DNA from: Campylobacter corcagiensis
GTDB lineage: Bacteria; Campylobacterota; Campylobacteria; Campylobacterales; Campylobacteraceae
Length of the DNA: 64,000 nucleotides
Reading direction: 5' to 3'
NCBI RefSeq assembly: GCF_013201645.1
Contig: NZ_CP053842.1
Span: forward strand, 620,001-684,000
The position numbers and the translations under genes are program-made. Within the stretch, counting starts at the first letter, position 1. Each line of letters begins with the position of its first letter. Positions 9,197 through 17,939 of this stretch are shown piece after piece. Under the pieces are notes generated by a model. The model saw only the letters and a program-made list of their open reading frames with translations, was not told the DNA's origin and made no database searches.

Positions 9197-9218
9197 TTAG
9201 CCACGTAAAAGTGGCTAA
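9197..9218 (+). terminator. Hairpin between psrC and the response regulator
   Basis: Arms 9197-9204 (TTAGCCAC) and 9211-9218 (GTGGCTAA) with a 6-nt loop start directly after the psrC stop. The T-run is short, so read-through into the two-component genes is likely. Confidence 0.5.
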
Positions 9219-9236
9219 ATTTAAGGAGTTAAATAG

Positions 9237-9893
9237 TTGAAAATTTTACTTTTAGAAGATGATTTTGCTTATAAAGAGAGTATTAGCGAGTATTTACAAA
9301 GTCTTGGATATGATGTAGATACGGCAAGTAACGGTCTTGAAGCTTGTGATAAAATAGCTTTAAATGTTTATCATCTTTTTATTTTTGATATAAAAGTACC
9401 TGAAATTTCAGGACATGAAGTTATGAAATATGTAAAAAGTTTAAATATTACAACTCCTATAATGATAATGACTTCATTAATTGACATAGATGATATGGCT
9501 ATTGGGTATGAACTTGGGTGTAATGAGTACCTTAAAAAGCCATTTGAGCTTGCTGAGATGAAATTTAGAGTTGCAGAACTTATGAGAAAATACTACTCAG
9601 TTGGCGATAAAAGCATAGTTTTTATAGATAAAATTTATGAGTTTAATACAGCTTCTAAAGATATAAAATTCAAAGATAAAACTATAAATTTAACTACTGG
9701 TGAGATGGAAATTTTGGAGTACTTGCTTTTGAGAAAAGGTAGTTTTGTAGGCATTGATGAGATAATATCTGAAGTTGGCAATCTAGGGACAAATAGTGTA
9801 GATATTAGAATGCATATTATGAAAATTCGTCAAAAAACTAGTAAAAATTTTATTATTTCAAAACGCGGTTTAGGGTATAAAATAAATGCTTAG
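9237..9893 (+). CDS. OmpR/PhoB-family response regulator
   Basis: The 218-residue protein has an N-terminal receiver domain with the acidic pocket EDD (residues 7-9), the phospho-acceptor Asp51 in FDIKVPEISG, a conserved MTS Thr and a Lys in LKKPFE. A C-terminal winged-helix DNA-binding domain ends KRGLGYKINA. The start is TTG at 9237 behind AAGGAG. It overlaps the histidine kinase gene by 8 bases and lies directly behind psrC, so control of the reductase operon is a natural guess. Confidence 0.87.
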   Translation: MKILLLEDDFAYKESISEYLQSLGYDVDTASNGLEACDKIALNVYHLFIFDIKVPEISGHEVMKYVKSLNITTPIMIMTSLIDIDDMAIGYELGCNEYLKKPFELAEMKFRVAELMRKYYSVGDKSIVFIDKIYEFNTASKDIKFKDKTINLTTGEMEILEYLLLRKGSFVGIDEIISEVGNLGTNSVDIRMHIMKIRQKTSKNFIISKRGLGYKINA

Positions 9894-11004
9894 GAGTTTA
9901 AAAGTTCCAATACTCGTCTCTCTTGCCATAGTTATAATATTTGTTTTTCAAGGTTTTATGATATTAACAATTACAAAAGATGGCACTGCTAAAGATAGTG
10001 TAAATTTGCTTAAAGCTAGAATGGAAGAGATAAAAGCCAACCCTAAAAGCACAAGCTTAGTATATGAACAAGCTATCCTTGATAAAAACTATAAAATAAT
10101 AAGTTCAAATTTGACATTTTTGCCATCAAATTTCAACTTTAAGGTTTTAAAAGAGAGAAATTTTATCTACTATAAAGATTATGCTTTTTATGGTGATGAT
10201 CTCTATTTTTTAATAGTTGCTAAAAATGTAAATTATTCAAAGCTTAAATTTATAAGTTTTATAACATTTCTTTGTACTATCATTGTTGTATTTTATGTCA
10301 CAAAACTAACTTATAAAAGTGTTACTTTGCCATTTTTAGAAAAAAATCAGATGTTAAATACCTTCTTTAATGATGCTATGCACGAGCTTAAAACTCCACT
10401 TGGAGTAGCAAGTATAAATTTAGAGATGCTGGAATTTAGAGATAAGCACACTCATCGTATAAAGGGAGCTTTAAGACAGATGAAGGTTGCATATGAAGAT
10501 GTTGAGTATTTTATCAAAAATGAAAGAGTAAATTTTCCAAAAGAGATTATAAATTTTAGTGAGTTTTTAAGGGATAGAATACGCTTTTCAAGCACAATAG
10601 CAAATGTTAAAAAAATCAGTATAGAAGAATTTATAGCAGATGGATTGGAAATTTATATGAGTAAGGTTGAGGCTACAAGATTGGTTGATAACAATCTTTC
10701 AAATGCCTTAAAGTACTCTCATCCAAATAGTATTATTAAAGTAGAACTTGTTAAGGATAAAAATAGTGCTAGTTTTAGCGTGGAAGATTTTGGTATAGGT
10801 ATAAAAGATAGTGCTAAAATTTGGAGTAGATTTCAAAAAGAAGATACTACTAGGGGAGGTTTTGGTTTAGGGCTTAATATAGTTCTTAAGATTTGTCAGA
10901 AATATGCTATAAACTACTCTGTAGATAGTGTATATCAAAAAGGCTCTAAATTTACTTATAAAATTCCACTTTATAAAGAGTTGCTACTTGATAATATCGG
11001 ATAG
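9886..11004 (+). CDS. Sensor histidine kinase
   Basis: The 372-residue protein has a transmembrane segment at about residues 8-28, a short periplasmic sensor region, and a second membrane segment at about 122-140. The dimerisation/phosphorylation helix has His166 in HELKTP. The ATP-binding domain follows with N-box NNLSNALKYS and G-box segments DFGIGI and GGFGLGL. It is the cognate partner of the overlapping response regulator. The periplasmic loop is only about 90 residues and its signal is unknown. The 3' end overlaps the convergent gene by 34 bases. Confidence 0.88.
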   Translation: MLRSLKVPILVSLAIVIIFVFQGFMILTITKDGTAKDSVNLLKARMEEIKANPKSTSLVYEQAILDKNYKIISSNLTFLPSNFNFKVLKERNFIYYKDYAFYGDDLYFLIVAKNVNYSKLKFISFITFLCTIIVVFYVTKLTYKSVTLPFLEKNQMLNTFFNDAMHELKTPLGVASINLEMLEFRDKHTHRIKGALRQMKVAYEDVEYFIKNERVNFPKEIINFSEFLRDRIRFSSTIANVKKISIEEFIADGLEIYMSKVEATRLVDNNLSNALKYSHPNSIIKVELVKDKNSASFSVEDFGIGIKDSAKIWSRFQKEDTTRGGFGLGLNIVLKICQKYAINYSVDSVYQKGSKFTYKIPLYKELLLDNIG

Positions 11005-11807
11005 TTAATGTGAAGGATTATATAGCCTATAAATTCCTCATTCAAATCAAAAAATTTCATAGAATAGAAGTGATTACTTCCTATTTTTGTGTAGCTTTTA
11101 TTTAAGTCTATCTCATTTAGCATATTAACAAAATTTAGATCTACATTCATTTCATTTAGTAAAATATAACCCTTTACCAAGGAGAGTTTATCACTAAAGC
11201 AGTCAGTTTTAAATCTCTTTGGAATAAGGATAAAAAGATTTACACCGGATTTTTTCATACTCTCATTTAAATATGAAAAATCAAGCATAACCTCTACTGA
11301 GCCAAGAAACTCTTCATCTTTAATAATAGGAGAAATTCCTCTTGTATAAACCCCACATCTTCCAATCTCAATACCAGAAATCGGCTTTTTGCTATTTTTA
11401 ACCATTTTAAGTGAATGCCTAAAGCTACTTAAATCATCGCCTGTTAGATTAGAATCCCAGCTTCTAACTAGACTTAATATATCATTTGAGTGTAGGTGAA
11501 TTTTCACATTTTTATAAAGTGGAATTTCTTTAAGTGTGTTTACATGGTTGTTTAGTATGTTTTTGCAATCATCCAAATTTTTACTTGACATACACTCCTT
11601 GAGGGCTTTATTATGAGAGATGAGAGTTGACATAGCAAGAGCGTTTAATCTATCTTCTTTGGCTGAATTTAATAAAACCTTAGCACTACTGTCTAAAAAA
11701 TCTTTAGACTCATCTATGTTTTTACTGTTTAAGTACCCAATTAAAAAGTACAAAACCAAAGATGCAGTAGCTATAAAAAAGATAGTTTTTAGAAATTTAT
11801 GGCTCAT
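10971..11807 (-). CDS. Orphan periplasmic Cache-type sensor protein
   Basis: The 278-residue protein has one N-terminal membrane anchor (residues 7-24) and then an extracytoplasmic domain. Segments KIHLHSNDILSLVRSWD, LTGDDLSSFRHSL, GIEIGRCGVYTRGISPI and LGSVEVMLDF are typical of the double-Cache sensor module of chemoreceptors and kinases. No HAMP, methyl-accepting, GGDEF or kinase domain follows, so it is a free-standing sensor ending after the Cache fold. It lies convergent to the histidine kinase and just downstream of a small coiled-coil membrane protein. Confidence 0.75.
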   Translation of the reverse strand: MSHKFLKTIFFIATASLVLYFLIGYLNSKNIDESKDFLDSSAKVLLNSAKEDRLNALAMSTLISHNKALKECMSSKNLDDCKNILNNHVNTLKEIPLYKNVKIHLHSNDILSLVRSWDSNLTGDDLSSFRHSLKMVKNSKKPISGIEIGRCGVYTRGISPIIKDEEFLGSVEVMLDFSYLNESMKKSGVNLFILIPKRFKTDCFSDKLSLVKGYILLNEMNVDLNFVNMLNEIDLNKSYTKIGSNHFYSMKFFDLNEEFIGYIILHINYPILSSSNSL

Positions 11808-11827
11808 TAGTTATATTAATTATTAGG

Positions 11828-12130
11828 TTAAATCTTACTATATATATTAAAAACTACGATTATCATAAGCAGTACTGATATTGTAAAAAGAAGCACAACA
11901 CCAACTGTTTGAGTTATCTTTCTGTTTCTAAGGTATCTAAGCCTTTTTCTATCTGCTGGACTAAGCCTTCTTGATATTGTTTTGATGTTTTTATTTATTG
12001 ATTCTATATTTTGGCTATTTTTTAGCTGTAAATCAAGCAAACTTTCAAGATTTTTTATGCGTTCTTCTTGAGCGGTTTTAAGATCTTCTATCTCTTTTTT
12101 TAGAGTTTCAATCTCTTTATCATATGACAT
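11828..12130 (-). CDS. Small coiled-coil protein with C-terminal membrane segment
   Basis: The 100-residue protein has a heptad-like helix over residues 1-50 (KEIETLKKEIEDLKTAQEER), a basic patch (RRLSPADRKRLRYLRNRK) and one hydrophobic helix at about 73-95. This suggests a tail-anchored cytoplasmic coiled coil. It is upstream of the Cache sensor in the same direction, with 20 bases between them. No family is recognised. Confidence 0.65.
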   Translation of the reverse strand: MSYDKEIETLKKEIEDLKTAQEERIKNLESLLDLQLKNSQNIESINKNIKTISRRLSPADRKRLRYLRNRKITQTVGVVLLFTISVLLMIIVVFNIYSKI

Positions 12131-12156
12131 CTAAATTCCTTATAAATTTAGCAAAT

Positions 12157-12179
12157 AAAGGTAGCAAATTGCTACCTTT
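12157..12179 (-). terminator. Terminator after yceI
   Basis: Nine-base arms 12157-12165 (AAAGGTAGC) and 12171-12179 with a 5-nt loop begin four bases after the yceI stop. On the minus strand the stem ends in T residues followed by another T-rich stretch. Confidence 0.7.
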
Positions 12180-12183
12180 TGGT

Positions 12184-12750
12184 TTATATTGCGTCTGCTT
12201 CTACTTCTATTGTGATATCTACTTCGCTACCAATACCAATGCTTTCTTCGCCAACATTAAATTTAGTTCTATCGATTTCGCCTTCTAGTGTAAAGCCGAT
12301 TTTATCAACTTTTTCATTTTTAATAACGCCACCAAAGTCATACTCAAATTCAACTGGTAAAGTTACATCTTTTATTGTTAGATCGCCTTTTACAACGCCT
12401 TCTTCACCATCATCTTCTTTTACAAACTCTTTCATTACAAATTTCATTTCTGGATATTTTTCTACTTCAAAGTAGTCTGGATTTCTTAAATGGTCATCTC
12501 TTCCTTCATTTTTTGTGTTAATAGATGCAACCTTAACTATTGCTTCAAATTTCTTTAACTCCTTTGTCTCAGGATCAAAGTCTATTTTTCCTTCAAAATC
12601 ATCAAAGCTACCTCTAACATTGCTAATTTGAAGATGTTTTATTTTAAACCCGACATTAGTATGAGTAGGATCAACTGCGTAATCTTTAGCATTTGCAGCT
12701 CCTACTAGTAAAAACGAACATGCAACTGCTGAAAATAGTAATTTTTTCAT
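12184..12750 (-). CDS. YceI-family periplasmic protein
   Basis: I start the gene at ATG 12750 (MKKLLFSAVACSFLLVGAANA), which has a clear signal peptide behind AAAGGAAAG, and ignore 10 extra upstream codons. The mature part begins KDYAVDPTHTNVGFKIKHL and has the YceI landmarks VRGSFDDFEG, RDDHLRNPDYFEVEKYP and GDLTIKDVTLPV. YceI proteins are lipocalin-like barrels that bind isoprenoid chains in the periplasm. A terminator follows. Confidence 0.9.
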   Translation of the reverse strand: MKKLLFSAVACSFLLVGAANAKDYAVDPTHTNVGFKIKHLQISNVRGSFDDFEGKIDFDPETKELKKFEAIVKVASINTKNEGRDDHLRNPDYFEVEKYPEMKFVMKEFVKEDDGEEGVVKGDLTIKDVTLPVEFEYDFGGVIKNEKVDKIGFTLEGEIDRTKFNVGEESIGIGSEVDITIEVEADAI

Positions 12751-12784
12751 TTTCTTTCCTTTTATTGAAATAATCACCATTTTA

Positions 12785-13168
12785 CTAGGTATAAGTAAAC
12801 AAAATTTCTAAATTTTTCTTTAAAATTTCTGTAAATTTATCAAAGCTAGGCAAATTTAAGTTGGTATCTCTTTGTTTTTTACCCCACACTGACTCTGGGA
12901 AAAAGTTATCGTTTTTAAATCTAGCCATTACATGAATGTGTACTTTTGGAACATAATTTGCAAAACTTGCATGATTTATCTTATCTGGTTTATAAAAGCT
13001 AAGCATAGTTTTTTCAACTATCATTGAGGCTTTAAATAGCCTATCTAGCGTAAATTCATCACAATGGCTTAACTCTTTAAAATCCTTTTGGGTAAAAATC
13101 TTTACCCAAGGAATTTGAGAGTTTTCTTTTTCTATATAGATAAAATCATCTTCATAAATTCTACTCAA
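12785..13168 (-). CDS. HIT-like nucleotide-binding protein
   Basis: The 127-residue protein has the HIT (histidine triad) layout, with NYVPKVHIHVMARF as the active-site strand. The motif reads K-V-H-I-H-V-M, so the first His of the usual H-x-H-x-H is Lys and the family match is to a diverged branch. It overlaps the glmS start side by 8 bases, so the two are co-transcribed. HIT proteins hydrolyse nucleotide phosphoramidates or dinucleoside polyphosphates; with the altered motif, activity is uncertain. Confidence 0.75.
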   Translation of the reverse strand: MSRIYEDDFIYIEKENSQIPWVKIFTQKDFKELSHCDEFTLDRLFKASMIVEKTMLSFYKPDKINHASFANYVPKVHIHVMARFKNDNFFPESVWGKKQRDTNLNLPSFDKFTEILKKNLEILFTYT

Positions 13169-14972
13169 CTGTCACACTCTTTGCTAAATTTCTAGGCATA
13201 TCAACATCATTTCCAAGTCTTATTGAAATTTCAAGCGCAAAAAGCTGCAACACAACCATCATCTCAAAAAACTCACTCATAAAATGCTCTTGTTCACTAG
13301 TTTTGATAAAATCATCGCTTAGTTCAAATTCAAGCGGACTTATAGCTAAAACAAAGCCATCTCTAGCAGCTATCTCTTCGACATTGCTTTTTGTTTTTTC
13401 ATAAAGGGTGTTTTTTGGAAGTAGTGCAATAGTAAAAAGCCCTTCATCAACTAATGCAATAGGACCATGTTTCATCTCGCCACTTGCGTATCCTTCAGCA
13501 TGAAGATAGCTTATCTCTTTTAGTTTTAAAGCCCCTTCTAGTGCTAAAGGATAAAACACATCTCTTCCAATAAAGAAAAATCCATGTCCGTGCAAGTAGT
13601 GCTTACTTATGCGGCGGATTTTTTCATGGAGTTTTGGATCAACTTCTAGGACTTTTGGTAAATTTAGAAGTGCTTTTGTCTCATTTTTTAACTCATCATT
13701 TGATAAAATTTTTCTTAAATTTGCTAGATATAAAACTACCATCCAAAGAGTCATAACCTGCGTAGTAAAGGCTTTTGTTGAAGCTACGCCTTTTTCTATG
13801 CCAGCTCTTGTTAGTATAACATTTCCAGCTAGTCTTACCATTGAGCTATTATCAACATTGCAAATAGCTAATGTTTTAAGTCCAGCATCTTTAGCTATTT
13901 TTAGAGCTTCAAGTGTATCGGCTGTTTCGCCACTTTGAGATACAACTATGAAAAGTGAGTTTTTGTTTAAAAATGGCTCTTTATATCTAAATTCACTTGC
14001 TATTTCTACTTTTGTGCGAATTTTTGCTACCCTTTCAAAAAGATAGCTTGCAGTTAAAGCAGCATGGTAGCTAGTTCCACATGCACAAAGAACTATTTCG
14101 TCTATGCCATCAAATATTTCAGGTGAAATTTCATCAAATTTTATAGTGCCATTTTTAACTCTTCCCATCATGGTTTCAGTTGCTACTGTACTTTGTTCAT
14201 AAATTTCTTTTTCCATAAAAAACCTAAATCCCTCTTTTTGGGCATAGCTTCTATCTGTTGGTAGAGCATGTTTTTGTGGTTTTATGGTTTTGTGATTTTT
14301 ATAAATTTCTACAACACCTTTTTTGGCATAACCATACATCTTGTCATCTAAATAAACAACATCTTTGACATACCCAATAAGTGGTGCATCTGATGAGCTA
14401 AAGAAAACTTCGCCATTATCATCTTGTCCAATTATCATCGGAACAGCATTTTTAGCAAAAAATATTGTATCACCAGCAGCTTTTGAGATGATTAAAATAG
14501 CATAACTTCCAACTAGTTTTGATATAGTTTTTTCAAAAGCCTTAAATGGATCTTTTAACTCTTCGTTAAATTTCTCAAAAAGATGAACTATAACTTCAGT
14601 ATCTGTTTGACTTAAAAAATTAACACCATCTTTTTCTAACTCATCTTTTATCTCTTGATAATTTTCTATGATTCCATTATGAGTTACAAAACTATACTCG
14701 CCAAGATGTGGGTGAGCGTTGATTTCGGTCGGCTTTCCATGAGTTGCCCATCTAGTATGACCTATAGCAACGCCAAAGCCATCTGAAGTGAAATTTTTAG
14801 TTTTTTCTTCTAAATTTGATAGCTTGCCAACAGCTTTAAAGCAATCAATCTTTTCACCTGACATTGTAGCAATGCCTGAACTGTCATAGCCTCTGTATTC
14901 AAGCTCTTTAAGTCCGCTAAGTATGATAGATTTTTTCTCTTTGCTTCCGATATATCCAACTATCCCACACAT
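13161..14972 (-). CDS. glmS: Glutamine-fructose-6-phosphate aminotransferase
   Basis: The 603-residue protein begins MCGIVGYIGS. Cys2 is the N-terminal nucleophile of the glutaminase domain, with LEYRGYDSSG, HTRWATHG and HNGIIENY following. The C-terminal half has two SIS sugar-isomerase domains (CGTSYHAA, VSQSGETADT, EGALKLKEISYLHAEGYASGE) and ends PRNLAKSVTVE as in this family. It makes glucosamine-6-phosphate for peptidoglycan and LPS. It lies upstream of the HIT gene and divergent from mqnE. Confidence 0.96.
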   Translation of the reverse strand: MCGIVGYIGSKEKKSIILSGLKELEYRGYDSSGIATMSGEKIDCFKAVGKLSNLEEKTKNFTSDGFGVAIGHTRWATHGKPTEINAHPHLGEYSFVTHNGIIENYQEIKDELEKDGVNFLSQTDTEVIVHLFEKFNEELKDPFKAFEKTISKLVGSYAILIISKAAGDTIFFAKNAVPMIIGQDDNGEVFFSSSDAPLIGYVKDVVYLDDKMYGYAKKGVVEIYKNHKTIKPQKHALPTDRSYAQKEGFRFFMEKEIYEQSTVATETMMGRVKNGTIKFDEISPEIFDGIDEIVLCACGTSYHAALTASYLFERVAKIRTKVEIASEFRYKEPFLNKNSLFIVVSQSGETADTLEALKIAKDAGLKTLAICNVDNSSMVRLAGNVILTRAGIEKGVASTKAFTTQVMTLWMVVLYLANLRKILSNDELKNETKALLNLPKVLEVDPKLHEKIRRISKHYLHGHGFFFIGRDVFYPLALEGALKLKEISYLHAEGYASGEMKHGPIALVDEGLFTIALLPKNTLYEKTKSNVEEIAARDGFVLAISPLEFELSDDFIKTSEQEHFMSEFFEMMVVLQLFALEISIRLGNDVDMPRNLAKSVTVE

Positions 14973-15005
14973 TCTTATATCCTTTATGAAAATTTAAAAG
15001 CTTTA

Positions 15006-15011
15006 ATTATA
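15006..15011 (-). promoter_or_regulatory. -10 box for glmS
   Basis: ATTATA on the plus strand reads TATAAT on the minus strand, 34 bases upstream of the glmS start, in an AT-rich divergent promoter region. No -35 box is obvious, as is usual in Campylobacter. Confidence 0.5.
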
Positions 15012-15081
15012 TATTGTTAAAATTAACAGTTGAAATTTTAATAAATTTGGATTAAAAAGCTTTTTTAAAGTCATAACTGTA

Positions 15082-15087
15082 TATAAT
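15082..15087 (+). promoter_or_regulatory. -10 box for the mqnE operon
   Basis: TATAAT lies 29 bases before the mqnE ATG in the glmS-mqnE divergent region. Confidence 0.55.
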
Positions 15088-15116
15088 TACCAAATTTAGA
15101 AATTTAAGGCTTATAT

Positions 15117-16193
15117 ATGGAAATTTTAGAAAAGTTAAAAAACAAAGAGCGTTTAAGCTATGAAGATGGGCTTAAGCTTTACGAGCTTGATCTTTTTACA
15201 CTTGGAAAATTTGCAAACGCAAAAAGGCGTGAGTTAAATGGTGATAAAGTTTACTTTAACGCAAATCGCCACATAAATCCTACAAATTTTTGTAAGGATG
15301 TTTGCCTTTTTTGTGCTTTTTCAGCTCATCGTAAAAATGCTAAATCTTACACAATGAGCCATGATGAGATAATGGCTATAGTTGATGATACTGTAAAAAG
15401 AGACACTAAAGAAATTCACATTGTCTCAGCTCACAACCCAAATGTAAGTTGGCAGTGGTATTTGGAAATTTTTAAGATGATAAAAGATAAATATCCACAC
15501 CTTCATATAAAAGCAATGACCGCAGCTGAGGTTGATTTTTTAGCTAAAAACAATGGCTTTAGTTATGAAGAAATACTTGATAAAATGATAGAGTATGGGG
15601 TTGACTCTATGCCTGGTGGTGGGGCTGAAATTTTTGATGAAGCCATTAGAAAAAAAGTATGTAATGGCAAGGTTAAAAGTGATGAGTGGCTAAAAATTCA
15701 CTCTCTTTGGCATCAAAGAGGGCGTGAAAGTAACGCTACGATGCTTTTTGGACACATTGAAGAAAGAAAGCATAGAGTTGATCATATGCTAAGACTTAGA
15801 GATGTTCAAGATATGGCTATTAAAAACGGCAAAGGTGGGTTTAATGCCTTTATACCGCTAGTTTATCAGCGTAATAATAACTACTTAAAGGTTAAGAAAT
15901 TTCTAGGGTCGGTTGAAATTTTAAAAACTTTTGCCGTATCAAGACTTATGCTTGATAATATCACTCACATTAAATCCTACTGGGCAACTTCAACTATAAA
16001 TTTAGCTCTTGTAGCACAAGAATTTGGCTGTGATGATTTAGATGGAACGATAGAAAAAGAGACCATTCAAAGCAGTGCTGGTGCAGCAAGTAAAAATGGC
16101 TTAACAATGAAAGATTTTATTGATTTAATAAAAACTGCAGGACTAACTCCAGTTGAGCGAGATAGCTTGTATAATGAATTAAAGGTTTACTAA
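15117..16193 (+). CDS. mqnE: Aminofutalosine synthase (radical SAM)
   Basis: The 358-residue protein has the radical SAM cluster motif Cys59-xxx-Cys63-xx-Cys66 (CKDVCLFCAF), followed by HIVSAHNPNVSWQWYLE and SMPGGGAEIFDE, which are hallmarks of MqnE. The enzyme joins the chorismate-derived MqnA product to SAM-derived adenosine to make aminofutalosine, a step of the futalosine route to menaquinone used by Campylobacter. Purine transport and salvage genes follow directly, which fits because the pathway later releases a purine base. Confidence 0.93.
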   Translation: MEILEKLKNKERLSYEDGLKLYELDLFTLGKFANAKRRELNGDKVYFNANRHINPTNFCKDVCLFCAFSAHRKNAKSYTMSHDEIMAIVDDTVKRDTKEIHIVSAHNPNVSWQWYLEIFKMIKDKYPHLHIKAMTAAEVDFLAKNNGFSYEEILDKMIEYGVDSMPGGGAEIFDEAIRKKVCNGKVKSDEWLKIHSLWHQRGRESNATMLFGHIEERKHRVDHMLRLRDVQDMAIKNGKGGFNAFIPLVYQRNNNYLKVKKFLGSVEILKTFAVSRLMLDNITHIKSYWATSTINLALVAQEFGCDDLDGTIEKETIQSSAGAASKNGLTMKDFIDLIKTAGLTPVERDSLYNELKVY

Positions 16194-16194
16194 G

Positions 16195-17484
16195 ATGGAG
16201 AAATTTTTTAAACTAAAACAGATGAATAGTAGCGTTAAGCAAGAATTTAACGCTGGACTTACGACATTTCTAACTATGATGTATATCATACCTGTAAATG
16301 CCATCATAATGGGCAATACTGGAATGCCAATAGAAGCACTTCTTACAGCAACTGCTCTTGTTACGATTCTTGCAACTGGGTTAAATGGATTTTTTTCTAA
16401 CACGCCAATTGCTTTAAGCGTTGGAATGGGACTTAATGCTTACTTTACTTTTGGGCTTGTAGCTGGTATGAAAATTCCGTGGCAAACAGCTCTTGGTGTG
16501 GTATTTCTTAGTGGGGCGATATTTTTAGTTTTATCTCTTACAAATTTTCGTATCTGGATACTTAAAAGCATTCCACTTGATTTAAGAAGGGCAATAAGTG
16601 CTGGAATAGGCGCATTTATCAGCTTTATAGGCTTAAAAGAGATGGGAATTATAGTTCATAACGAAGCAACTTTGGTTGGGCTTGGAAATTTCAGTGATCA
16701 TAACACCTTACTGGGTCTTTTTGGACTTGCTATGGTTGTGCTTTTTTGGGCTCTTAGAGTAAAAGGAGCTTTTATTATTGCGGTGTTAATTACTTCAATT
16801 GTTGCGTGGAGTTTTGGAATTTCACCAAAGCCTGATAAATTTTTCTCTCTACCAGCATCTATTTCACCGATATTTTTAGAACTTGATATAGTTGGAGCTT
16901 TTAGTTTGGCTTTGATTCCAGCTATTGTGACATTTTTTATTACTCAGCTTTTTGATTCACTTGGAACTCTATCTGGAGTAGGCAATAGAGCTAAGCTTTT
17001 TGATGCTAAAGATGGTATGAAAAAATTTGAAAAAACTTTAGGCGTTGATGCTTTTGCTTCTACGACTGGTTCACTTCTTGGAGTATCTACTGTTACAGCT
17101 TTTGCTGAGAGTGCAAGTGGAGTTGAAGAAGGTGGTAGAACTGGACTTACAGCAGTTGTTACAGCTGCGTTTTTTATTTTAACTCTTTTTATGCTTCCGC
17201 TTTTTGGAGCTATACCTGGAAATGCTGTATATCCTGTTCTTATAATGGTAGGAGTTATGATGTTTAGCGAGCTTGTAAATATTAACTTTAAAGACTCAGC
17301 TATCTGCGTTGCATCATTTTTTATAGTTATGCTTATGCCGCTAACTTACTCTATCACGACAGGGCTTGCTTTTGGTTTTGTTGCTTACTTTTTTGTTAGG
17401 CTTGTAAAGCGTGAGTTTGAATTTTTAAATATTGGCGTAGTTTTTTTAGCTGCTATTAGCCTAATATCTTTTATTATAAGGTAA
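16195..17484 (+). CDS. NCS2-family purine permease
   Basis: The 429-residue protein has about 12-14 membrane segments. It opens NAGLTTFLTMMYIIPVNA, then has ALSVGMGLNAYFTFGLV and later FFITQLFDSLGTLSGVGNRA and TAFAESASGVEEGGRTGLTA. These are the signature segments of the AzgA/GhxP branch of NCS2 transporters for adenine, guanine and hypoxanthine. It starts two bases after the mqnE stop. It probably imports or recycles purine bases. Confidence 0.9.
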   Translation: MEKFFKLKQMNSSVKQEFNAGLTTFLTMMYIIPVNAIIMGNTGMPIEALLTATALVTILATGLNGFFSNTPIALSVGMGLNAYFTFGLVAGMKIPWQTALGVVFLSGAIFLVLSLTNFRIWILKSIPLDLRRAISAGIGAFISFIGLKEMGIIVHNEATLVGLGNFSDHNTLLGLFGLAMVVLFWALRVKGAFIIAVLITSIVAWSFGISPKPDKFFSLPASISPIFLELDIVGAFSLALIPAIVTFFITQLFDSLGTLSGVGNRAKLFDAKDGMKKFEKTLGVDAFASTTGSLLGVSTVTAFAESASGVEEGGRTGLTAVVTAAFFILTLFMLPLFGAIPGNAVYPVLIMVGVMMFSELVNINFKDSAICVASFFIVMLMPLTYSITTGLAFGFVAYFFVRLVKREFEFLNIGVVFLAAISLISFIIR

Positions 17485-17487
17485 AAA

Positions 17488-17931
17488 ATGATTTATTATG
17501 GTTATGAAGAATTTAGTAAAGATGCTAAGAATTTAGCAAGACTTGTTAAAGATAGTTACGCACCAGATGCGTTTGTACCAGTTGTTAGAGGGGGGCTTAC
17601 TTTAGGGCATTTTATAACAGTTGCTCTTGGTAGTAGAAACCTTTTTCCTATAAATTCAATCCATTATGATGACACTCAAAAGCTTGATACTATTGATGTT
17701 TTTAATATTCCAAATTTAAACGGTTATAAAAGAATTTTACTCATTGATGATATCATAGATAGTGGTGAGAGTATGGTTGAAATTTTAAGGGTTTTAAAGG
17801 AGAAATTTCCACATGCTCAGTTTAAAGTAGCAACTCTTTTTTACAAAAAACACGCTTTATTAAAACCTGATTTTAGCGTAAAAGAAGCAAATGATTGGAT
17901 TGAATTTTTTTGGGAGAAGGTTGAAATTTAG
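17488..17931 (+). CDS. Purine (hypoxanthine/xanthine-type) phosphoribosyltransferase
   Basis: The 147-residue protein has VPVVRGGLTLGHFI near the N-terminus and the PRPP-binding motif RILLIDDIIDSGESM at about residues 82-96, as in Gpt-like type I phosphoribosyltransferases. It would turn an imported or internally released purine base into the nucleotide. It lies between the NCS2 permease (3 bases) and an MFS gene (8 bases), forming a purine salvage operon behind mqnE. Base preference is not determined. Confidence 0.87.
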   Translation: MIYYGYEEFSKDAKNLARLVKDSYAPDAFVPVVRGGLTLGHFITVALGSRNLFPINSIHYDDTQKLDTIDVFNIPNLNGYKRILLIDDIIDSGESMVEILRVLKEKFPHAQFKVATLFYKKHALLKPDFSVKEANDWIEFFWEKVEI

Positions 17932-17939
17932 GAGTTAAT

